Shown piece by piece: positions 1-8,249 of a DNA stretch of 64,000 nt (position 1 is the first letter of the stretch; every line of letters begins with the position of its first letter). The stretch covers positions 124,001 to 188,000 of the forward strand of contig NZ_JBHSCH010000001.1 of the NCBI RefSeq assembly GCF_042651065.1, in the 5' to 3' direction. Below the pieces are notes generated by a model. That model did not search any database and was not told the DNA's origin. It worked only from the letters and a program-made list of their open reading frames with translations. Source of the DNA: Pseudoroseomonas aestuarii (GTDB lineage: Bacteria > Pseudomonadota > Alphaproteobacteria > Acetobacterales > Acetobacteraceae). The translations under genes and the position numbers were made by a program.

Positions 1-555
1 GCTCACCTGGCAGTGGTAGAGGTCGAACTGCAGGCCGAGCCTGTCCTCGCCCACGGCGGCGATGATGTCGGCGCCCTGCTGCATGGTGGTCATGAAGATG
101 CCGGGGATGTCGCGCTGGTTGATCGGCTCGATCACCGCCTTCACCGCCGCCTTGGCGCATTCCTCGGCCGCCCAGGCCAGGTTGGCGCCGTAGACGGCCG
201 TCAGCGTGTCATGCGCCACGCCGGCGGGGCGCAGGCCCGGCATGATGTGCAGGCGCGGGCAGGAGAGGGCGGCGGCGTAGTCCAGGGCCTGCTTCAGCGC
301 CTCGCGGAACTCGGCCTGGCGGCCGGGGATGCAGGCCATGCCGCGCTCGCCCGCGGCCCAGTCGCCGGGCGGGGCGTTGAACAGCACCTGCTGCAGCCCG
401 TTGTCCTTGAGGCGGGTGGCGATCTCGGCGGCGGGGAAGTCGTAGGGAAAGAGGAACTCCACCGCCTCGAACCCCGCCGCGCGGGCGGCGGCGAAGCGGT
501 CCAGGAAGGGCAGTTCCTGGAACATCATGGACAGGTTGGCGGCGAAGCGCGGCAT
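1..555 (-). CDS. hyi: hydroxypyruvate isomerase, 3' end outside the window
   Basis: This gene would interconvert hydroxypyruvate and tartronate semialdehyde in glyoxylate metabolism. The 185 visible residues begin MPRFAANLSMMFQELPFLDR, the typical start of the Hyi branch of the AP-endonuclease-2/xylose-isomerase TIM-barrel family. They continue with the conserved EPIN stretch (about residues 160-163) and the QFDLYH metal-site segment at the window edge; about 70 C-terminal residues are missing. The start is supported by a GGAG a few bases upstream. An 11-bp GntR-type operator lies about 90 bases upstream. The partner genes (glyoxylate carboligase, tartronate semialdehyde reductase) would lie outside the window if present. 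Confidence 0.9.
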   Translation of the reverse strand, partial: MPRFAANLSMMFQELPFLDRFAAARAAGFEAVEFLFPYDFPAAEIATRLKDNGLQQVLFNAPPGDWAAGERGMACIPGRQAEFREALKQALDYAAALSCPRLHIMPGLRPAGVAHDTLTAVYGANLAWAAEECAKAAVKAVIEPINQRDIPGIFMTTMQQGADIIAAVGEDRLGLQFDLYHCQVS

Positions 556-642
556 GCGGGATCTCCGGATATCGGGGGGAGCGCGGCCTCGCGCCCCGGT
601 GCTGGCGCGGCACGCTAGAGGGCTGGGCGCGGAGTGCAAGCC

Positions 643-655
643 CTTGTCCGACAAG
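643..655. promoter_or_regulatory. inverted repeat matching a FadR-type GntR operator
   Basis: The perfect inverted repeat CTTGTC-C-GACAAG fits the FadR-family half-site pattern TNGTNNNACNA. It lies in the divergent space between hyi (start at 555, minus) and the transporter at 717 (plus), so it could control either. No GntR gene is next to it inside the window, so the regulator is unknown. Confidence 0.4.
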
Positions 656-716
656 CTGCCGTGCGCATCCGGCGCGCCGCTGGCGGCGGCGCCGCGGCTC
701 AGGCACATTCCCTGCC

Positions 717-1793
717 ATGAGCTCCTCCTCCTCCCCGGGTGACCGGGCGTTGCGGCCGGCCCGGATTCTGGGGCTGGCGGCCCTCTCCGCGCTGCTGCTC
801 GGCTGTCTGCTGGTACTGCGCCCGTTCATCTCGGCGCTGCTGTGGGCGGCCATCCTGGCCTTCTGCACCTGGCCCGCCTACCGCACCCTGCGGGATCGGC
901 TGCGCCTCTCCCCCGGCCTCGCCGCCCTGGTGATGGTGACGCTGGAGATGCTGCTGGTCGGCCTGCCGCTGCTCTTCGCTGCGCCGATCCGCGCCGAGGA
1001 TGTGGAGGGGCTGCGGCGCAACGTCGAAGGGCTGGTGGCCGGCGGCTTTCCGGCGCTGAGCGACAAGCTGGCCGCCATTCCCTGGATCGGCGCCTCCCTC
1101 GCCGAGCGTTGGGACGCGCTGCAGTTCGATTTCAGCCCGCTCACCAGCCTGCTGCAGCCCTATGCCGGCGTCATCGCCCAGCAGGCGCTGGCGCTGCTGC
1201 TGGCGGTGCTCTCGGGCCTGGCCGAGCTGGTGCTGGCCATCCTGCTCTCCTTCTTCTTCTACCGCGACGGGCCGCGCATGGCGGCGGGGCTGGAGGCGCT
1301 GGTGGGCCGCATCGCCGGGCCGCAGGCGCGGCGGCTGGTGCAGCTGACCGCCAATGTCACCATCGGCGTGGTCTATGGCCTGCTCGGCACGGCGGTGGCG
1401 CAGGGGGTGCTGACCGGCCTCGGCCTCTGGATCGCCGGGGTGCCGCAGCCTGTGCTGCTGGCGGTGGTGGCGGGCGCCCTCTCGGTGCTGCCGGTCGGCG
1501 CGCCGCTGGTCTGGCTGCCGGCGGCGCTCTGGCTGTTCGGCCAGGGCTCCACCGGCTGGGGCATCTTCCTGCTGGTCTATGGCGCCTTCGGCATCAGCAG
1601 CGTGGACAACGTCATCCGCCCCTGGCTGATCAGCCGCGGCGCCGACCTGCCGCTGCTGCTCACCATCCTGGGCGCGCTGGGCGGGGTGCTGGCCTTCGGC
1701 TTCCTCGGCCTGTTCCTCGGGCCGGTGCTGCTGGCGGTTGGCTTCACCCTGCTGCGGGACTGGGCGGAGGAGGAGCCGGAAACCCTGCGGTGA
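717..1793 (+). CDS. AI-2E family (PerM-type) transporter
   Basis: A 358-residue integral membrane protein of the AI-2E transporter/UPF0118 family. Hydrophobic segments are visible at about residues 15-60 (two helices), 70-90, 150-185 and several between 215 and 345, with the family's long soluble loop (about 95-145) after the third helix. Members export small molecules or ions; the substrate cannot be read from sequence. There is no clear Shine-Dalgarno before the ATG. It stands alone between hyi (divergent) and the ABC operon, 240 bases from the latter. Confidence 0.85.
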   Translation: MSSSSSPGDRALRPARILGLAALSALLLGCLLVLRPFISALLWAAILAFCTWPAYRTLRDRLRLSPGLAALVMVTLEMLLVGLPLLFAAPIRAEDVEGLRRNVEGLVAGGFPALSDKLAAIPWIGASLAERWDALQFDFSPLTSLLQPYAGVIAQQALALLLAVLSGLAELVLAILLSFFFYRDGPRMAAGLEALVGRIAGPQARRLVQLTANVTIGVVYGLLGTAVAQGVLTGLGLWIAGVPQPVLLAVVAGALSVLPVGAPLVWLPAALWLFGQGSTGWGIFLLVYGAFGISSVDNVIRPWLISRGADLPLLLTILGALGGVLAFGFLGLFLGPVLLAVGFTLLRDWAEEEPETLR

Positions 1794-1818
1794 GGCGGCG
1801 GGCGCCGGGGCTGGCTTT

Positions 1819-1854
1819 CCTTCCGTCCCTCGCGCTTCCCTTCCGTCCCTCGCG
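1819..1854. repeat. two-copy direct repeat, 20-bp period
   Basis: The 16-mer CCTTCCGTCCCTCGCG occurs at 1819-1834 and again at 1839-1854, just after the AI-2E transporter gene. It is a local duplication with no visible function. Confidence 0.7.
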
Positions 1855-1952
1855 GTGGTTGATTGCGCGGCTTGACCAGGAATGCGCCGGCCTCCTAGGG
1901 ACGGGACCCGAAGGCCGGGTTTGGGGACGAAAAGGCTATGTGGAACGGAAGG

Positions 1953-2009
1953 GCCGTGGCGCGCGCCGCCACGGCGAGGTTTGCTCGCGCGGCCGCATGG
2001 GGCGGCCGC
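1953..2009 (+). promoter_or_regulatory. two tandem hairpins before the ABC transporter operon
   Basis: GCCGTGGC/GCCACGGC (1953-1960 with 1968-1975) and GCGGCCGC/GCGGCCGC (1989-1996 with 2002-2009, 5-base loop) form two perfect 8-bp stems. They end 24 bases before the first permease start. If transcribed they would be a structured 5' leader. The first could also be a terminator-like stem, but there is no U-run. Confidence 0.45.
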
Positions 2010-2033
2010 CGGATGCGCGGGGCCGGCTGAGCG

Positions 2034-3011
2034 ATGCCCGCCTTCATCCTCTCCCGCCTGTTGCAGGCGATTCCGGTGCTGCTGGTGGTGGCGCTGATCA
2101 GCTTCGCCATGTTCGCCTATGTCGGCGACCCGGTGGCGATCATGCTGGGCCAGGACTTCACCGAGGCGCAGCGCCAGGCGCTGGTGGCCAGCCTGGGCCT
2201 CGACCAGCCCTTCTTCGTGCAGTTCTTCAAGTTCGTGGTGAACGCGGCGCAGGGCGAGTTCGGCCTTTCCTACCGCCTCTCCCGCCCCGTGGCGGAGCTG
2301 ATCGCGGAACGCGCGCCCGCCACGCTGGAGCTGGCCTTCGTGGCCGCCGCCATCGCCATGCTGGTGGGGGTGCCGATGGGGGTCTATACGGGCCTCTACC
2401 GCAATTCCTGGCTGTCGCGCTTCTTCCTGACCTTCAGCCTCATCGGCGTCTCGCTGCCCACCTTCCTCATCGGCATCCTGCTGATCCTGGTGTTCTCGGT
2501 GCTGCTGGGCTGGCTGCCGAGCTACGGCCGGGGCGAGGTGGTGCAGCTCGGCTGGTGGAGCACCGGCCTGCTCACCGCCGATGGCTGGCGCGCGCTGATC
2601 CTGCCCGCCATCACCCTCGGCCTGTTCCAGCTGACGCTGATCATGCGGCTGGTACGGGCCGAGATGCTGGAGGTGCTGCGGACGGACTATATCAAGTTCG
2701 CCCGCGCCCGCGGCCTGCCGGACCGCAGCGTGCATTTCGGCCATGCGCTGAAGAACACGCTGGTGCCGGTCATCACCATCGCCGGCCTCCAGCTCGGCTC
2801 CATCATCGCCTTCGCCATCGTGACGGAGACGGTGTTCCAGTGGCCCGGCATGGGGCTGCTCTTCATCCAGAGCGTGGGCTCGGCCGACATCCCGGTGATG
2901 GCCGCCTACCTGATGCTGACGGCGCTGATCTTCGTGGTGATCAACCTCGTGGTGGACATCCTGTACTACATCGTGGACCCGCGCCTGCGCGCCGGGCGCG
3001 GGGGGCACTGA
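2034..3011 (+). CDS. peptide-type ABC transporter permease (DppB family)
   Basis: A 325-residue inner-membrane permease of the dipeptide/oligopeptide/nickel uptake family. The first helix lies at residues 8-28, followed by the periplasmic loop containing GDPVAIMLGQ and the family's N-terminal sequence LDQPFFVQFFKF. The cytoplasmic EAA-type coupling loop around residues 215-235 (DYIKFARARGLPDRSVHFGH) docks on the ATPase. It is the first gene of a four-gene operon: 3-base gap to the second permease, then two overlapping ATPase genes. No solute-binding protein gene is attached, which is unusual for this family. Confidence 0.93.
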   Translation: MPAFILSRLLQAIPVLLVVALISFAMFAYVGDPVAIMLGQDFTEAQRQALVASLGLDQPFFVQFFKFVVNAAQGEFGLSYRLSRPVAELIAERAPATLELAFVAAAIAMLVGVPMGVYTGLYRNSWLSRFFLTFSLIGVSLPTFLIGILLILVFSVLLGWLPSYGRGEVVQLGWWSTGLLTADGWRALILPAITLGLFQLTLIMRLVRAEMLEVLRTDYIKFARARGLPDRSVHFGHALKNTLVPVITIAGLQLGSIIAFAIVTETVFQWPGMGLLFIQSVGSADIPVMAAYLMLTALIFVVINLVVDILYYIVDPRLRAGRGGH

Positions 3012-3014
3012 GCC

Positions 3015-3929
3015 ATGGCGAACGCCCTGTCGCGCGCCCTCGATTCCGACCTCTGGTATTCCTTCAGCCGCTCGCCGGTTACGGTGGCCTCGGCGGTGGT
3101 GGCGCTCGTCTGCATCCTGGGCGCCGTGCTCGCGCCCTGGATCGCGCCGCACAACCCCTTCGACCTCGCCAGCCTCAACCTGATGGACGCCTTCAACCCG
3201 CCGGCCTGGACGGAGGAGGGCAACGCTTCCTTCCTCCTCGGCACGGACGACCAGGGGCGGGACGTGCTCTCCGCCATCATGTACGGCGCGCGCGTCTCGC
3301 TCATCGTCGGCCTCTCGGCGGTGGTGTTCTCCACCGTGGTGGGGGTGGGGCTGGGGCTGCTGGCCGGCTATCTCGGCGGCACGGTGGATGCCGTGCTGAT
3401 GCGCGTGGCCGACATCCAGCTCACCTTCCCCTCCATCCTGGTGGCGCTGCTGATCGACGGCATCGTCCGCGCCGCCCTGCCGCCCGAGGCGCATGAGGCG
3501 ATCGCGCTCTATGTCGTGGTGTTCGCCATCGGCGTCAGCAACTGGCCGCAATTCGCCCGCACCGTGCGCGGCTCCACCCTGGTCGAGCGCAACAAGGAAT
3601 ACGTGCTGGCTGCCCGCGTCATCGGCCTCTCCAAGCTGCGCATCATGCTGACGCATGTGCTGCCCAACGTGCTGGGGCCGGTGTTGGTCATCGCCACGCT
3701 GAATCTCGGCTTCGCCATCCTGGCGGAGGCCACGCTCTCCTTCCTGGGTGTCGGCGTGCCGCCGACGCAGCCCTCCCTCGGCACGCTCATCCGCATCGGC
3801 AACGACTTCCTGTTCAGCGGCGAGTGGTGGATCACCCTGTTCCCCGGCATCGCCCTGGTGGCGCTGGTGCTCTCCGTGAATCTCCTGGGCGACTGGCTGC
3901 GCGACGCCCTGAACCCGAGGCTGCGCTGA
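3015..3929 (+). CDS. peptide-type ABC transporter permease (DppC family)
   Basis: A 304-residue second permease, partner of the gene at 2034. It has the DppC N-terminal helix (about residues 25-45), the periplasmic segment LGTDDQGRDVLS typical of DppC/OppC proteins, and the EAA loop near residues 195-215 (NKEYVLAARVIGLSK). The start ATG follows the upstream stop by 3 bases. The stop codon overlaps the next ATG (ATGA at 3929), indicating translational coupling to the ATPase. Confidence 0.93.
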   Translation: MANALSRALDSDLWYSFSRSPVTVASAVVALVCILGAVLAPWIAPHNPFDLASLNLMDAFNPPAWTEEGNASFLLGTDDQGRDVLSAIMYGARVSLIVGLSAVVFSTVVGVGLGLLAGYLGGTVDAVLMRVADIQLTFPSILVALLIDGIVRAALPPEAHEAIALYVVVFAIGVSNWPQFARTVRGSTLVERNKEYVLAARVIGLSKLRIMLTHVLPNVLGPVLVIATLNLGFAILAEATLSFLGVGVPPTQPSLGTLIRIGNDFLFSGEWWITLFPGIALVALVLSVNLLGDWLRDALNPRLR

Positions 3930-4942
3930 TGAATCCTGTCCCTGCCGCAGCCGCGGCGCCGCTTCTCGAAGTCCGCAACCTGCGCGTCGAGTTCCCGACC
4001 CGGCGCGGCACGCTGACGGCGCTGGACGACGTCTCCTTCTCCATCCGCGCCGGCGAGGTGCTGGGGGTGGTGGGCGAATCCGGCGCCGGCAAGTCGATGA
4101 CGGGCGCCGCCATCATCGGCCTGCTGGAGCCGCCCGGCCGCATCGCCCGCGGCGAGATCCTGCTGGACGGCCAGCGCATCGACAACCTCCCGCGCGAGAA
4201 GATGCGGCGCATCCGCGGCAAGCAGATCGGCGCCATCTTCCAGGACCCGCTGACCACGCTGAACCCGCTCTACACGGTCGGCCGCCAGCTGCAGGAGACC
4301 ATCCTCACCCACCTGCCGATGACGCCGGCCCAGGCCCGGGCGCGCGCCATCCACTGGCTGGAGGAGGTGGGCATCCCCGGTGCCGCGCAGCGCATCGACA
4401 GCTACCCGCACGAATTCTCGGGCGGAATGCGGCAGCGCGTCGTCATCGCGCTCGCCCTCTGCGCCGAGCCGCGCCTGGTGGTGGCGGACGAGCCCACCAC
4501 GGCGCTCGACGTTTCGATCCAGGCGCAGATCATCGCGCTGCTCAAGCGGCTGACGCGCGACCACGGCACGGCGGTGATGCTGGTGACGCACGACATGGGC
4601 GTCATCGCCGAGACCGCCGACCGCGTGGCGGTGATGTATGCCGGCCGCGTCGCCGAGATCGGCCCGGTGCGGGAGGTGGTGAAGGCGCCCAACCACCCCT
4701 ACAGCGCCGGCCTCATGGCCTCCATCCCGCCGCTGGACCGCAAGGTGGAGCACCTGGCGCAGATCGATGGCGCCATGCCGCGGCTGACCGCCATTCCGCG
4801 CGGCTGCGCCTACAACCCGCGCTGCCCGCACGTCTTCGACCGCTGCCGCGTGGAGCGGCCGGACCTGCTGGACGCCGGCACCACCCGCGCCGCCTGCTGG
4901 CTGCACGACCCCGCCTCCGAGAAGAGGGCTGCCCATGTCTGA
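3929..4942 (+). CDS. peptide-type ABC transporter ATP-binding protein (DppD family)
   Basis: A 337-residue ATPase. The Walker A motif GESGAGKS is at residues 49-56, then a Q-loop (IFQDPLTTLNP), the signature FSGGMRQR, and Walker B LVVADEPT. The C-terminal oligopeptide-type extension contains five cysteines (GCAYNPRCPHVFDRC and later), as in DppD proteins that bind an Fe-S cluster. I chose the ATG at 3929 because it overlaps the preceding TGA and because sequence upstream of it is unrelated to the family. It overlaps the next ATPase gene by 8 bases. Confidence 0.93.
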   Translation: MNPVPAAAAAPLLEVRNLRVEFPTRRGTLTALDDVSFSIRAGEVLGVVGESGAGKSMTGAAIIGLLEPPGRIARGEILLDGQRIDNLPREKMRRIRGKQIGAIFQDPLTTLNPLYTVGRQLQETILTHLPMTPAQARARAIHWLEEVGIPGAAQRIDSYPHEFSGGMRQRVVIALALCAEPRLVVADEPTTALDVSIQAQIIALLKRLTRDHGTAVMLVTHDMGVIAETADRVAVMYAGRVAEIGPVREVVKAPNHPYSAGLMASIPPLDRKVEHLAQIDGAMPRLTAIPRGCAYNPRCPHVFDRCRVERPDLLDAGTTRAACWLHDPASEKRAAHV

Positions 4943-5945
4943 GAACGCCGCCGGCCAGCCGCCGATGCTGGAAGTGCGGGACGTGGCCCGCTACTTCGAT
5001 GTCTCCCGCCCCCTGCTGCAACGCCTGCTGGCGCGCGAGGGCAAGCGCACGCTGCGTGCCGTCGACGGGATCTCCTTCGACGTGCCGCGCGGCACCACCC
5101 TCTCGCTGGTGGGTGAGTCGGGCTGCGGCAAGTCCACCGTGGCGCGGCTGGCGGTCGGCCTCTACGGCACCACGCGGGGCGCGGTGCTGTTCGACGGCAA
5201 CGACCTCTCCTCCGCCCGCGCCGATGCCGCCCAGCGCCGGCGGATGCAGATGATCTTCCAGGACCCCTATGCCAGCCTCAACCCGCGCTGGCGGGTGCTG
5301 GACATCGTGGCCGAGCCGATGCGCGCCTTCGGCCTGGTATCGGACCGGGCGGCGCGCGAGAAGCGCGTGGGCGAACTGCTCACCCAGGTCGGCCTCTCCC
5401 CGGCCGACGGGCAGAAATTCCCGCACGAATTCTCGGGCGGGCAGCGCCAGCGCATCTCCATCGCGCGGGCGCTCTCCTCCAACCCTGAGTTCCTGGTCTG
5501 CGACGAGCCGACCAGCGCGCTGGACGTCTCCGTGCAGGCGCAGATCCTCAACCTGATGAAGGATCTCCAGCGCCGCATGGGGCTGACCTACCTCTTCATC
5601 AGCCACAACCTCGCCGTGGTGCGGCAGGTCTCGGACCGGATCGGGGTGATGTATCTCGGCCGGCTGGTGGAGCTGGCGCCCTCCGAGACGCTGTTCGAGG
5701 CGCCGCGCCACCCCTACACGCGGGCGCTGATGGAGGCCATTCCGGACCTCGACATGACGGGGCGGGAGCGCATCCCCGTCGGCGGCGAGGTGCCGAGCCC
5801 GATCAGCCCGCCCTCCGGCTGCGCCTTCAACCCGCGTTGCCCGCTGGCCAATGACCGCTGCCGGCGGGAACGGCCGGAGATGACGCCGGTTGGGGCCACG
5901 CTCGTTGCCTGCCATGCCGTCGAGGAAGGGCGGGACAGGCAGTAG
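4935..5945 (+). CDS. peptide-type ABC transporter ATP-binding protein (DppF family)
   Basis: A 336-residue second ATPase of the heterodimer. Walker A GESGCGKS is at residues 60-67, followed by IFQDPYASLNPRW, the signature FSGGQRQR and Walker B LVCDEPT, with the C-terminal oligopeptide-transporter domain GCAFNPRCPLANDRC. It begins inside the previous gene (ATGTCTGA, 8-base overlap). It is the last gene of the operon and converges on the molybdenum hydroxylase genes; a strong hairpin lies directly after its stop. Confidence 0.93.
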   Translation: MSENAAGQPPMLEVRDVARYFDVSRPLLQRLLAREGKRTLRAVDGISFDVPRGTTLSLVGESGCGKSTVARLAVGLYGTTRGAVLFDGNDLSSARADAAQRRRMQMIFQDPYASLNPRWRVLDIVAEPMRAFGLVSDRAAREKRVGELLTQVGLSPADGQKFPHEFSGGQRQRISIARALSSNPEFLVCDEPTSALDVSVQAQILNLMKDLQRRMGLTYLFISHNLAVVRQVSDRIGVMYLGRLVELAPSETLFEAPRHPYTRALMEAIPDLDMTGRERIPVGGEVPSPISPPSGCAFNPRCPLANDRCRRERPEMTPVGATLVACHAVEEGRDRQ

Positions 5946-5953
5946 GTAGAAGG

Positions 5954-6004
5954 AAGGCCGGGGGAAGGAATTCCCCCGGACCCCCATCTTCCTTCTGTCA
6001 GTTC
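5954..6004. repeat. 51-bp repeated palindromic element, copy 1 (bidirectional terminator)
   Basis: This element matches 25465-25515 on the opposite strand at 49 of 51 bases. Its core is a perfect 9-bp stem, CCGGGGGAA/TTCCCCCGG, around a 4-base loop, and a conserved arm (GAACTGACAGAA read on the minus strand) begins within the stop codon of the molybdenum subunit gene. It fills the space between two convergent genes, so it would act as a terminator or mRNA end-stabiliser in both directions. Confidence 0.8.
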
Positions 6005-8249
6005 AGGACAGGATGTCCTCGATGCGCAGGGGCAGCTTGCGCACCCGGATGCCGGTGGCGTGGAAGATGGCGTTCGCCAGGGCAGGGGCGGTGCCGGTGA
6101 TGCCGATCTCGCCCAGGCCCTTGGCACCGATCGGGCCGATCTTGTCGTCCCGCTCCTCCAGCATCTCCACATCCAGCGCGGGAATGTCGGCATTCACCGC
6201 GATGTGGTACTCGGCCATGTCGGCGTTGACGAAGGAGGCGTGGTTGCGGTCCACCTCGCTCGCCTCCAGCAGCGCGTTGGAAAGGCCCCACACCATGCCG
6301 CCCATCAGCTGGCTGTGCGCCGTGCGCGGGTTGAGGATCTTGCCGCCGGCATAGACGCCCACCATGCGCGGCACGCGGATGGTGCGGGTGCGCGGGTTGA
6401 TCCGCACCTCCACGAACTGCGCGCCGAAGGCCAGGGCCGTGAAGCTCTGCATGTCCGGCCCGCCCTGCGGCGAGCCGGCACGCCAGAGCATCTTGCTCTG
6501 CTTCGCGGGCATCTCGGGATGCGCCCACTGGTCGGTGGCCTCGACCTTGCCGCGCGGCAGGCTGGAAACCGCCTCGGCCAGGCTCTGGGTCGCGTTGCCG
6601 GCGCGCACCGTGCCCTCGCTGAGCGAGAGGCTGGCGGGGGCCATGCCCTTGAAGGGGCCTTCCTCCACCTCGGTGAGCGCCTGGAACAGCGCGGCCCGCG
6701 CCTGCTCGGCCACCTTGCCCACGGCATTGCCGCTGGCCAGCGCCGTGGTGCTGCCGCCGGCCACGTTGGCGGGGTCGAAGGCGCTGTCGCCGAGGCGCAC
6801 CGTCACCTTGTCCGGCGTCAGCCCCAGCCGGTCGGCGGCGATCTGCGCCAGGATGGTGTAGGTGCCGGTGCCGATGTCGGAGGCCGAGCAATGCACCTCC
6901 GCGCGCCCTTCCGAGGTCAGCCGCAGCGTGGCCGAGCTGGTGCTGATGAAGGTGGGATAGACCGCCGTGGCGCAGCCCCAGCCGATCAGGTCGCCATCCC
7001 GCGTCATGCTGCGGGGCGCGTTGCTCCGCTGGCTCCAGCCGAACAGCTCGGCGCCGCGCTCGTAGCAGCGCAGCAGCGAACGGCTGGACCAGGGCAGGCC
7101 CTTCACCGGGTCCTTCGCCGGCTCGTTGCGGCGTCGGAACTCCACCGGGTCCATCCCCAGCGCCACCGCCATCTCGTCGATGGCGCTCTCGAAGGCGAAC
7201 ACCGCCGGCGTCTCGGCCGGGGCGCGCATGAAGCCGGGTGCGTTCACATCCGTCCGCACCAGCCCCTCGCGGATCTTCATGCCGGGGATGTCGTAGAGCC
7301 GCGCCAGGATCTCGCCGCCGGGGAAGGAGACGTTGTCGAAGCGGCAGGTCTGGTTCTCGGTGATGTAGTGGAAGGCGCGCAGCTTGCCCTCCGCCGTGGC
7401 GCCGAGGCGGATGTGCTGCCGCGCCGCCGGGCGGAAGGAGGAGGTGGGGAAGCCCTGCTGGCGCGAGACCTGCAGGATCACCGGCCGCCCGGCCAGCTTC
7501 GCCGCGGCGCAGGCGAGCAGGGTGGTGCCCAGCACCGTCGCCTTGCCGCCGAAGGCGCCGCCGATATAGGGCGAGACCACCCGCACCTTGTCCGCCGGCA
7601 TGCCGAAGGACTTGGCGATGCCCGCGCGCATGCCGCCCGCCCACTGGCTCGGCACATGCACCGTCAGGCCTCCCATCGGGTCCCACTCGGCCAGGCAGCC
7701 ATAGAGCTCGATTGGGTTGTGGTGCTGCGCCGGCTCCTCGTAATCGGCCGTGACGCGCACCGCGGAGGCTTCCCACTCGGCATCGGCGTCGCCGACATCG
7801 AGGCTGCCAACCTCCTCCTCGGAAGGCGCGCCCTCGGGCAGATGGGCGACGGCGCCCGCCCGGCCCTCGTAGCGCACCGGCAGGATGCCGGCGGCATATT
7901 CGGCCTGCTCGCGCGTGTCGGCCAGCACCACGGCCACGGGCTGCCCGTGGTAGCGGATCTCGTCGCTCTCCAGCGGCCGGAAGGAGGCGTGCGCGTGGCC
8001 GCCCTCCTGCATCGGCTTGTCCTCCTCCAGCTTCGGCATGGTCCGGTGGGTCATCACCAGGCGGATGCCGGGCAGGGCGGAGACCGCCGCGTCATCGATC
8101 GCGGCGACGCGGCCGAGCGCGACGGGGGAGAGCACCAGCGCCGCGTGCAGCATGCCGGCGCGGCTGTTGTCGAGCGCGTAGCGCGCCGCGCCCGTCACCT
8201 TGGCCGGGCCGTCGAGGCGCGGCTGCGGCGTTCCGATGATGGCGTTCAT
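6003..8249 (-). CDS. paoC: molybdenum hydroxylase large (molybdopterin-binding) subunit, PaoC-like
   Basis: The 748-residue catalytic subunit of a xanthine oxidase-family aldehyde oxidoreductase. It holds the molybdenum cofactor, with GGAFGGK (about residue 235) and the catalytic glutamate in GAKGLGEIGITG near residue 715. It is last in the order 2Fe-2S, FAD, Mo, the same as paoABC (yagTSR). The start ATG at 8249 overlaps the FAD subunit stop (ATGA); upstream in-frame sequence is not conserved. The substrate is probably an aldehyde or aromatic aldehyde, inferred from the PaoB-like FAD partner. Confidence 0.88.
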   Translation of the reverse strand: MNAIIGTPQPRLDGPAKVTGAARYALDNSRAGMLHAALVLSPVALGRVAAIDDAAVSALPGIRLVMTHRTMPKLEEDKPMQEGGHAHASFRPLESDEIRYHGQPVAVVLADTREQAEYAAGILPVRYEGRAGAVAHLPEGAPSEEEVGSLDVGDADAEWEASAVRVTADYEEPAQHHNPIELYGCLAEWDPMGGLTVHVPSQWAGGMRAGIAKSFGMPADKVRVVSPYIGGAFGGKATVLGTTLLACAAAKLAGRPVILQVSRQQGFPTSSFRPAARQHIRLGATAEGKLRAFHYITENQTCRFDNVSFPGGEILARLYDIPGMKIREGLVRTDVNAPGFMRAPAETPAVFAFESAIDEMAVALGMDPVEFRRRNEPAKDPVKGLPWSSRSLLRCYERGAELFGWSQRSNAPRSMTRDGDLIGWGCATAVYPTFISTSSATLRLTSEGRAEVHCSASDIGTGTYTILAQIAADRLGLTPDKVTVRLGDSAFDPANVAGGSTTALASGNAVGKVAEQARAALFQALTEVEEGPFKGMAPASLSLSEGTVRAGNATQSLAEAVSSLPRGKVEATDQWAHPEMPAKQSKMLWRAGSPQGGPDMQSFTALAFGAQFVEVRINPRTRTIRVPRMVGVYAGGKILNPRTAHSQLMGGMVWGLSNALLEASEVDRNHASFVNADMAEYHIAVNADIPALDVEMLEERDDKIGPIGAKGLGEIGITGTAPALANAIFHATGIRVRKLPLRIEDILS

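Noticed and set aside
842..3496. Very long open frames antisense to or out of frame with real genes (here and at many other places)
   Set aside because: GC-rich codon bias removes stop codons in other frames. The translations are rich in Arg, Ala, Gly, His and Gln with no domains, and the true genes on the same DNA have clear family motifs.
5945..6002. The repeated palindrome as an insertion-sequence end
   Set aside because: There is no transposase, no target-site duplication and the element lies exactly between stop codons of convergent genes in both copies; a terminator-type repeat is simpler.
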